From positions 1-6,523 of the forward strand of contig CALPPJ020000080.1 of the NCBI GenBank assembly GCA_943325425.2: DNA of 6,523 nt. Direction: 5' to 3'. Within the stretch, counting starts at the first letter, position 1. Each line of letters begins with the position of its first letter. This DNA comes from Bifidobacterium breve. Lineage in GTDB: Bacteria; Actinomycetota; Acidimicrobiia; Acidimicrobiales; Ilumatobacteraceae. Positions 1 through 5,278 of the stretch are shown here, piece by piece. The notes beneath the pieces are model-generated. The model was not told where the DNA came from, made no database searches, and saw only the letters and a program-made list of their open reading frames with translations. A program made the translations under genes and the position numbers.

Positions 1-552
1 ATATGCGGGATCAAAGCCACCAAGTTCAAGAAACACCGAGCGTCGCATCAGCCAACACGCCGCCGATGCATAGTCAACATCTCGACTAAACATCATCTGT
101 TCATAATCGTTTGGCCATTGCGGGCCACCGATCGCGCCACTTCCGCCATCGGCAAACATCACTTGCCCAGCCTCGTCAACCCGACCTTCTATCGACAACA
201 AGGGTGGTGCAGTCACGAAGACCGCATGATCCTCAAGAGCCGCCAACAAGGGCGGCAACCAACCTTCGGTGACCACAATGTCGGGGTTCAAGAGTGCAAT
301 GAATTCGCCTACTGCTTGTTCAATCGCAAGATTGTTCGCTGGTCCAAACCCGATATTGGAATCAAGTGCAATCACCCGCACCCACGGAGCACGGCGCGAA
401 ATCTCTTCAGCCATTGACCCACCATCAGATGGCTGGGTCACAACAGTCATGTCAAAAGTGATGTCACCGGCATGACGTTGCACTGATTCAAGTAAAGCGA
501 ATATCTCTGGAGTCGGTCCGTACGTAACAGAGATACAACTCACAAGCGGCAT
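1..552 (-). CDS. GT2 family glycosyltransferase (rhamnosyltransferase-like), N-terminal part, cut by the window edge
   Basis: Reading leftward from ATG at 552, an open frame of 184 codons runs off the window edge. It starts MPLVSCISVTYG, the usual first beta strand of a GT-A family 2 transferase. NIGFGPANNLA (about residues 66-76) and the NPD triplet at 89-91, in the DXD position, follow. DYASAACWLMRRSVFLELGGFDPAY (about 160-184) matches the acceptor-side block ending in GGFD that is typical of rhamnosyltransferase-like GT2 enzymes. Such enzymes move a sugar from a nucleotide donor to a growing surface glycan at the inner membrane face. The start follows the wzt stop by one base, and AAGG at 561-564 sits 8 bases upstream, so the two genes are very probably co-transcribed and translationally coupled. 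One oddity: where most members have a V-D-N motif after the second strand, this protein reads VVTQPSDGGS (37-46), without the first Asp. Donor and acceptor cannot be told. The C-terminus, including the catalytic base, lies outside the window. Confidence 0.88.
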   Translation of the reverse strand, partial: MPLVSCISVTYGPTPEIFALLESVQRHAGDITFDMTVVTQPSDGGSMAEEISRRAPWVRVIALDSNIGFGPANNLAIEQAVGEFIALLNPDIVVTEGWLPPLLAALEDHAVFVTAPPLLSIEGRVDEAGQVMFADGGSGAIGGPQWPNDYEQMMFSRDVDYASAACWLMRRSVFLELGGFDPAY

Positions 553-553
553 G

Positions 554-1768
554 TCAGCCGCCTTGCATCACACCGCGAGTGCCAGTAATCGACCACTCAG
601 CAGGAATATGTACCGTACCCAAGTCGTAGGCCTTGTACTGACGCACCTCAAACCGCACGCGCTTTTCCCAGTGGTCGTAGGGGCTCATTTCAGTATGGTC
701 GGTCACGGCAACCGTGAGGTCGTACACACCTTCGAGCAACGGCACTGAAGGTATTAATACTTCAACACTGGCTGGGCCTTCAACAAGTCCCATTGACTTG
801 CCATTACGTCGAGTTGATGAACCCCACACCGGGTGACCGGCCAGCGTGTCAATACGCACGGTGACAACTGGATCCTGAATGGGCATATGTGAAGTGACAT
901 CAACGCGAATCTTGGCCGCTTCCATCGTGGTCAACACTTCAAGCGGTTGATTTGCGTCATCGAGAAGTTGCACACTTACGATTTGTGCTTCGCCACTTCC
1001 CCATCGTTGACCAAGTTCGCCCTCAACGCGAGCGGCTTGATGGCTTTGGCCTTGATACGCCGAAATCACTTCTCCGGCTGGCCCCACCATTTTCAGTTCG
1101 CCTTTTTCAATCCAAGCGACTTGTTCACACAACTGCTCAACAGAAGCCAGTCCGTGACTCACAAAAACAATCGTGCGCCCTTCGCGACGGAACTGTTCGA
1201 TGCGTTCGGCGCTCTTCCGCTGAAAGCTCTCGTCACCAACCGACAACACTTCGTCAATCAATAAAACTTCAGGTTCGACGTGAGCGGCAACCGCAAAACC
1301 CAATCGCACAAACATTCCCGATGAATAGTTCTTAACTGGCGTGTCAATGAACTCTTCAAGGCCAGCGAATTCAACAATGTCGCTGAACTTGGCGGTGATC
1401 TCTTTTTTAGTTAAACCCAAAATCGCACCGTTCATAAAGACGTTTTCTCGGCCTGAAAGTTCGGGGTGAAACCCAGCGCCTAATTCGAGCAACGCCGAGA
1501 TGCGTCCTGTCACCTTGACTGACCCTTTGTCGGGAGTCAGGATTCCGGTCAAACATTTGAGCAGCGTGCTCTTTCCTGAACCGTTTGAACCGATGACACC
1601 AAAGGTCGTGCCCGTTGGGACCGTGAAGTCGATTTCGCGAAGGGCCCAGAATTCTTCATAGCGGGCTCGACGACCCCGCAAAATAGCGGCTTTGAGATAT
1701 TGATTTCGCTCGTGATAGAGGCGGAAGTTCTTCCACAGACCCGAGACAACGACGGCTTGGTTTGACAT
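554..1768 (-). CDS. wzt: Wzt-type ABC transporter ATP-binding protein with C-terminal glycan-binding domain
   Basis: This 404-residue protein is the ATPase of an ABC-2 polysaccharide exporter (O-antigen, galactan or teichoic-acid type), working on the cytoplasmic side with the Wzm permease. All nucleotide-binding motifs are visible: Walker A GSNGSGKST (60-68), the family-typical LELGAGFHPELSGREN block (94-109), signature YSSGM (148-152), Walker B VLLIDE (168-173) followed by VLSVGD, and the H-loop histidine at 205. The N-terminus (FRLYHERNQYLK) is typical of Wzt/TagH proteins. Residues about 245-385 are not ATPase sequence; their length and beta-rich pattern fit the Wzt C-terminal beta-sandwich that binds the glycan end in the E. 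coli O9a-type system. ATG at 1768 is the natural start, although its Shine-Dalgarno is weak. The gene heads a leftward operon with the GT2 gene and diverges from the fusion glycosyltransferase. Its permease partner is most likely the wzm at 3999-4808, which lies on the other strand. The exact exported glycan is unknown. Confidence 0.93.
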   Translation of the reverse strand: MSNQAVVVSGLWKNFRLYHERNQYLKAAILRGRRARYEEFWALREIDFTVPTGTTFGVIGSNGSGKSTLLKCLTGILTPDKGSVKVTGRISALLELGAGFHPELSGRENVFMNGAILGLTKKEITAKFSDIVEFAGLEEFIDTPVKNYSSGMFVRLGFAVAAHVEPEVLLIDEVLSVGDESFQRKSAERIEQFRREGRTIVFVSHGLASVEQLCEQVAWIEKGELKMVGPAGEVISAYQGQSHQAARVEGELGQRWGSGEAQIVSVQLLDDANQPLEVLTTMEAAKIRVDVTSHMPIQDPVVTVRIDTLAGHPVWGSSTRRNGKSMGLVEGPASVEVLIPSVPLLEGVYDLTVAVTDHTEMSPYDHWEKRVRFEVRQYKAYDLGTVHIPAEWSITGTRGVMQGG

Positions 1769-1813
1769 GCTTGACCATTCTTGCCGATGAAAGCTGCCGA
1801 GCGGTGCCAGATG

Positions 1814-1835
1814 AACATCGGCACATTTTGATGTT
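1814..1835. repeat. Inverted repeat AACATC-N10-GATGTT in the divergent promoter region
   Basis: Two perfect 6-bp inverted half-sites (1814-1819 and 1830-1835) are separated by 10 bases. The right half overlaps the proposed -35 element at 1828-1833. The same AACAT core recurs as an inverted pair inside the palindrome at 1859-1870. This layout would suit a dimeric regulator acting on one or both divergent operons, but the arms are short and chance occurrence cannot be excluded. Confidence 0.3.
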
Positions 1836-1856
1836 GTGATTCCTTGCGCCTAATGT
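1828..1856 (+). promoter_or_regulatory. Candidate promoter for the rightward operon (TTGATG-N17-TAATGT)
   Basis: TTGATG at 1828-1833 matches four of six bases of the -35 consensus. TAATGT at 1851-1856 fits the actinobacterial TANNNT -10 pattern, and the spacer is exactly 17 bp. Counting from the last T of the -10 as position -7 puts transcription start near 1863, two bases before ATG at 1865. No Shine-Dalgarno precedes that ATG, so a leaderless transcript is a consistent reading. This is prediction only. Confidence 0.4.
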
Positions 1857-1858
1857 CG

Positions 1859-1870
1859 GAACATATGTTC
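1859..1870. promoter_or_regulatory. Perfect 12-bp palindrome GAACATATGTTC, LexA (SOS)-box-like operator candidate
   Basis: GAACATATGTTC equals its own reverse complement. It fits the core GAAC-N4-GTTC of the LexA/DinR box known from Bacillus and actinobacteria, including the purine-N-purine-pyrimidine centre, though the outer bases (G and A) do not match the preferred C and G. It lies 2 bases after the proposed -10 and spans both the predicted transcription start and the ATG at 1865, an ideal place for a repressor. LexA or another dimeric repressor could bind; nothing else in the window indicates SOS control. Confidence 0.3.
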
Positions 1871-3985
1871 AATTTGTCGGGTAAAGGTCAGTCTCAGAGG
1901 AGAGGCCTGCCGGTCGTCGTAGTTCCTGTTTACAACGCCCCCGATGAAACAATCCGATGTTTTGAGTCCTTAATTGCCCACACCCCCGCCGGCGTCGACG
2001 TACTAGTGATCGATGACTGTGGCGACGACCGATTGGCATTTGAACTTCTTGATTCGGTGGCATCCCAGAGTGGTCTGAACTTCACAGTTCACCGAATGCC
2101 TTTCAATAGCGGATTCGTAGTGGCCTGTAACACGGCCTTTGAATTGACGCGAGAACGAGATGTTGTTTTGGTCAACTCTGATGTTGTCGTCGGACCCGAT
2201 TGGTACACCCGTCTCTACGAAGCCGCGCATTCGTCTACTGATATCGGTACCGTTACCGCTTTAACCAACTACGGGACAATCGTGTCGGTTCCGCATCGAA
2301 ATACACCGACTCGTCGCTTGCCCCACGGTATGTCAGTTGATGAGGCTGCGACTCGTGTTGCAAACCGTTCACACCGTCTATACCCCGTACTGCCAACTGC
2401 CATAGGTCATTGCATGTACATAACCCGAAGTGCGCTCAACTTGGCGGGGTATTTCGATACAACATTTGCCAAGGGCTACGGCGAAGAAGTCGATTTCAGC
2501 CAACGTCTGATTCGCCTTGGCCTCAAGAACATTTTGGCCGACGACGTTTTTGTCTTTCACAAAGGTGAGGCCAGCTTTGGTGTAAGCACTACCGAAATCA
2601 AGGAGCGTCACCAGAAAATCATTGACAACCGCTATCACTGGTACGTCGACTCTGTTCGGCGCGCGAGCACCGAGAGCTACTCCAACCTGCCTTTAGCACT
2701 CAATATCGCTCGCCATGCATTGATTGGTTATTCGGTCGGTATTGATGCGACGTGCCTTGGCAAGTACTGGAGTGGCACTCAACAACTCACCGCTCAAATG
2801 ATTTTGGCACTTGCCGACAATGACCCCCAGCAAGAATTCACAATCGTCGTATCAGAAGCGCTCACGAGGGAACTACGTGAAATCTTTGAGACTCGCAAAA
2901 ACATACAGGTTCAAACAGTCGGGGACATCTATCGCGACTACCACCATCGTTTTGACATTGTCTATCGACCGCATCAAATCAACTCAACCGAAGAACTTCG
3001 TTGGCTCAAACGAATTAGCGACCGAGTCATCGTTGGACAACTTGACCTGATCTCCTATCACAATCCTTCGTATTTCAAGAACGATCACGAATGGCTCACA
3101 TGCCGCCAACTCACAAGTTTTGTTCTGCGCGGAGTTGACGGAGTCGCATTCAATAGTGAGTTCGTACAACGCGATGCTCAACGCGAGGGCCTACTGCAAG
3201 GTGCTATCGCCTCTGCGGTCACTTACAACGGACTTGACCATCAACAAATTGGTACACCTCCGGTGGCGCGCCAACCGAAGCAACTCGCTCAAGTTGAGGA
3301 CCCATTTATTTTGGTTTTTGGCGTCGCGTATTTTCATAAGGCTCGCCATTTTGCGGTTCAGGTTTTGGCTTCGCTGCGTGAACAAGGTTGGACTGGCAAG
3401 TTGGTCTTAGTTGGGGCAATGCCCGAGAACGGCAGTTCATATTCGGAAGAAGCACGAGTGCTTCTCAGCAACAAAGACCTCCGCAATAACCTGGTCAGCA
3501 TTGGTGAAGTCACCGAGGACGAAAAAGACTGGCTCCTCGCAAACGCTGCTCTAGTGCTTAACCCTTCAGTAGCTGAAGGGTTTGGCCTGATGCCATTCGA
3601 GGCTGCTCTGCACGGCACCCCAGTCGTTAGTTCACGTTTGGCAAGCCTGCACGAAGTACTTCCCAGCGAGATCAGCAGCATTGAATCATTCAGTCCAACT
3701 GATGTTGCCCACCAATGTCTTGATGTGATGAATGATCTCGAACTAGCTGAATCTATTTGTCGCTCTCTCGTCAAACACTCCTCAACTTTCACCTGGAACG
3801 CCAGCGCGATCGTTGTTCGCCAACTGATGGAAACGGCGCTATCGAGCCCCAAGAACCCAATCGAGGCACTCTGGGCGGCCGGGCCCGACCCCCAACAGCT
3901 TCGACCCCCGCAAGCCACGCTGGTTCAACGCGTGGCGCGACGCTTCACCCCACGTATCAGGCGAGGCCCACGCTCAAGTCACTAG
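1865..3985 (+). CDS. Bifunctional glycosyltransferase: N-terminal GT2 domain fused to C-terminal GT4 domain
   Basis: Starting at ATG 1865 the protein has 706 residues. Residues about 15-240 form a GT-A family 2 domain: LPVVVVPVYNAP, the Asp pair in VIDDCGDD (50-51), NSD (104-106) in the DXD position, and GYGEEVDF (204-211) with acidic residues as the likely catalytic base region, then VFHKGEASFG. Residues about 281-660 form a GT-B family 4 domain: an N-terminal GIDATCLGKYWSGTQQL segment near 292-308 and the nucleotide-sugar motif EGFGLMPFE (571-579), with the two glutamates seven residues apart. It therefore probably adds two different sugars, or two linkages, to one glycan at the cytoplasmic membrane face. 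The last 17 residues are arginine-rich. Possible starts are TTG 1844, ATG 1853 and ATG 1865; none has a clear Shine-Dalgarno, and 1865 is preferred because the candidate promoter would give a leaderless message there. The gene ends 13 bases before the chosen wzm start, so the two form an operon. Substrates are unknown. Confidence 0.88.
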   Translation: MFNLSGKGQSQRRGLPVVVVPVYNAPDETIRCFESLIAHTPAGVDVLVIDDCGDDRLAFELLDSVASQSGLNFTVHRMPFNSGFVVACNTAFELTRERDVVLVNSDVVVGPDWYTRLYEAAHSSTDIGTVTALTNYGTIVSVPHRNTPTRRLPHGMSVDEAATRVANRSHRLYPVLPTAIGHCMYITRSALNLAGYFDTTFAKGYGEEVDFSQRLIRLGLKNILADDVFVFHKGEASFGVSTTEIKERHQKIIDNRYHWYVDSVRRASTESYSNLPLALNIARHALIGYSVGIDATCLGKYWSGTQQLTAQMILALADNDPQQEFTIVVSEALTRELREIFETRKNIQVQTVGDIYRDYHHRFDIVYRPHQINSTEELRWLKRISDRVIVGQLDLISYHNPSYFKNDHEWLTCRQLTSFVLRGVDGVAFNSEFVQRDAQREGLLQGAIASAVTYNGLDHQQIGTPPVARQPKQLAQVEDPFILVFGVAYFHKARHFAVQVLASLREQGWTGKLVLVGAMPENGSSYSEEARVLLSNKDLRNNLVSIGEVTEDEKDWLLANAALVLNPSVAEGFGLMPFEAALHGTPVVSSRLASLHEVLPSEISSIESFSPTDVAHQCLDVMNDLELAESICRSLVKHSSTFTWNASAIVVRQLMETALSSPKNPIEALWAAGPDPQQLRPPQATLVQRVARRFTPRIRRGPRSSH

Positions 3986-3998
3986 GATCGTGCAAGTC

Positions 3999-4808
3999 AT
4001 GAAAAGTCTGAAACGAGTCTTTGATTCTCGCGAGCTGTTGTGGAATCTGACTCTCCGTGAACTCCGCACCAAGTATCGCCGCTCATTCTTAGGCTGGGCT
4101 TGGTCGATGCTCAACCCTTTGGCGACCGTCGCGATTTATTCATTTGTTTTTGGTGTTCTCTTTGAGTCAAATGCCCCAGTCGGCGACCCCAGCGGTCTAA
4201 AGGGTTTTGCCTATTTCTTGTTATGCGCCCTACTCCCCTGGAACTTCTTCTCTCTGGTAACCAACCTAGGCATGGGAGCTATCTCCGCAAACTCGGGCCT
4301 CGTGCGTCGTGTTGCGTTTCCACGTGAAGTCTTGGTATTCAGCAATGTTTTACACGCCTGCGTGCAGTTCTCCATTGAGATGGGACTCCTGGCAGTGGTC
4401 CTACTAGTTGCCGGCAGCCCGTTCCTTCCATGGTTGCCAGTTGTCATCTTGGTCAGCGTCATGCTGACGGTTTTTGCTTCTGGCTTTGCTCTGGCACTCA
4501 GCACACTTTCGGTGTATTTCAGGGACATCACCTATTTGTGGACGATCTTCATTCAAGTTTGGTTCTTCTTGACCCCGGTTGTTTACGCACCAAGCGTTGT
4601 CCAGGATCGTGCGCCAGCATGGGCGAACGATCTGTTGCGATTAAACCCGATGCGCGCCTTTGTCTCGACGTATCGCGACTTGCTGTACGATGCCAAGGCT
4701 CCATCACTCATTCGGCTCGGGGTGATGCTGCTATCGGCGATTCTCAGTCTGAGTATCGGTTGGTTCGTCTTCAATCGAATGGGCCGACGACTCCCTGAAG
4801 AAGTATAA
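3999..4808 (+). CDS. wzm: Wzm-type ABC-2 polysaccharide export permease
   Basis: This is the membrane subunit of the glycan exporter; two copies with two Wzt subunits would form the channel. From ATG 3999 the protein has 269 residues, normal for the family. LRELRTKYRRSFLGWAWSMLNPL near the start is the conserved amphipathic gate/coupling segment. About six membrane helices follow (roughly 33-55, 70-92, 113-139, 146-172, 179-198, 238-259). YFRDITYLWTIFIQVWFFLTPVVY (about 173-196) is the hallmark ABC-2 permease motif. GTG at 3990 is an in-frame alternative giving 272 residues. The AGGA at 3984-3987 lies only 2 bases from the GTG but 11 from the ATG, so I favour the ATG. The gene sits just after the fusion glycosyltransferase in the same operon. 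Its ATPase partner is encoded divergently at 554-1768, with no second ATPase visible in the window. The identification is strong, while the exported glycan is unknown. Confidence 0.93.
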   Translation: MKSLKRVFDSRELLWNLTLRELRTKYRRSFLGWAWSMLNPLATVAIYSFVFGVLFESNAPVGDPSGLKGFAYFLLCALLPWNFFSLVTNLGMGAISANSGLVRRVAFPREVLVFSNVLHACVQFSIEMGLLAVVLLVAGSPFLPWLPVVILVSVMLTVFASGFALALSTLSVYFRDITYLWTIFIQVWFFLTPVVYAPSVVQDRAPAWANDLLRLNPMRAFVSTYRDLLYDAKAPSLIRLGVMLLSAILSLSIGWFVFNRMGRRLPEEV

Positions 4809-4880
4809 AACTCCTAATTTCTATACTTCTTGACACACTAATGTCCTATTTTCACAGGCGCTTATGTGACTACGGGTAAA

Positions 4881-4915
4881 CTCCGATTTTGCTATCTGGG
4901 AAATGAAAATTGGAG
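4881..4915 (+). promoter_or_regulatory. Hairpin sequestering the ribosome binding site of the coiled-coil gene
   Basis: CTCCGATTTT (4881-4890) and AAAATTGGAG (4906-4915) pair over ten consecutive positions, nine Watson-Crick and one G-U, around a 15-base loop. The 3' arm contains the GGAG Shine-Dalgarno (4912-4915), which lies 9 bases before ATG 4925. In the folded RNA that site would be masked, so translation could be conditional (temperature, protein or upstream translation). The A/U-rich upper stem would melt easily. It has no U-tract after it, so it is not a typical terminator. Confidence 0.4.
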
Positions 4916-4923
4916 ATCAGTAA
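4903..4923 (+). CDS. Possible 6-codon leader peptide (MKIGDQ) ahead of the coiled-coil gene
   Basis: ATG at 4903 opens a six-codon frame encoding MKIGDQ with stop TAA at 4921-4923, one base before the ATG at 4925. It begins in the loop of the hairpin at 4881-4915 and runs through its 3' arm, so ribosomes on it would open the stem and expose or occlude the GGAG. A weak GGG lies at 4898-4900, too close to serve well. The frame is so short that chance is a strong alternative. Confidence 0.15.
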   Translation: MKIGDQ

Positions 4924-4924
4924 C

Positions 4925-5278
4925 ATGACCGAACAAAAGGCGCATATCACCCGTCGCATCTCCCACGTTGATGTTGATACCGACTGGTCAGACACAGAAG
5001 CTCTCAAACTTGAAATTCTCAAGTTGCGCGATGAACTGATCGGCGCAATCGTTCGCGAAGGCGAGCTAAGAGCACAACTTGAATCCATACAAAATGAGGA
5101 CCGCCTCAAATTGGAGCTTGCTGCCGTCCAAAACCACGAGCAACTTCTCGCAATGAATGAGAATCTTGAGGAACAACTAGATGCCATTATTGAATCTCGC
5201 ACATGGCGTATCGGACGTTTCTTCATGAAGCCTGCAGGCCTTGCGAAAACTGTGATACGCACTCGGGGTCATGGATGA
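4925..5278 (+). CDS. Small coiled-coil protein with SRTWR motif, associated with the downstream glycosyltransferase
   Basis: This 117-residue hydrophilic protein has no signal peptide or membrane segment. Residues about 24-90 are rich in Leu, Glu, Gln and Lys with heptad-like spacing (LKLEILKLRDEL, LEEQLDAII), so a coiled coil is expected. It ends with ESRTWRIGRFFMKP (90-103) and a short basic tail. In many actinobacterial surface-glycan glycosyltransferases such a coiled coil plus an S-R-x-W-R motif is the N-terminal or linker part of the enzyme itself. Here it is a free protein whose TGA overlaps the ATG of the tandem GT2 gene by four bases (ATGA), implying coupled translation and probably physical association. 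The start is ATG 4925, with GGAG 9 bases upstream; TTG 4910 is in frame but would include the Shine-Dalgarno. It is separated from wzm by 116 bases. Its role is inferred: assembly, oligomerisation or chain-length scaffold for the transferase. No enzymatic motif is seen. Confidence 0.8.
   Translation: MTEQKAHITRRISHVDVDTDWSDTEALKLEILKLRDELIGAIVREGELRAQLESIQNEDRLKLELAAVQNHEQLLAMNENLEEQLDAIIESRTWRIGRFFMKPAGLAKTVIRTRGHG

Noticed and set aside
947..1335. Two rightward open frames of 105 and 127 codons antisense to wzt
   Set aside because: They are antisense to intact ATPase motifs and the translations show no family features or ribosome binding sites.
1549..1872. 107-codon minus-strand frame crossing the divergent intergenic region
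   Set aside because: It overlaps the wzt Walker A region in another frame and its translation resembles nothing known; wzt is the real gene.
1896..1905. Strong Shine-Dalgarno-like AGAGGAGAGG
   Set aside because: No ATG, GTG or TTG follows at a usable distance in the glycosyltransferase frame, and the bases encode residues just before the first GT2 strand.
3358..3918. 186-codon open frame on the minus strand inside the fusion glycosyltransferase gene
   Set aside because: It lies antisense to a domain with clear GT4 motifs, has low-complexity Ser/Arg-rich sequence and no recognisable fold, so it is a shadow frame.
4881..4915. Hairpin considered as a transcription terminator for wzm
   Set aside because: No U-tract follows the 3' arm, the loop is long, and the arm contains the Shine-Dalgarno of the next gene.
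4870..5262. 130-codon minus-strand frame antisense to the coiled-coil gene
   Set aside because: Ser/Arg-rich translation is the usual reverse complement of a Leu/Glu-rich coiled coil; the plus-strand gene has a good Shine-Dalgarno and ATGA coupling.
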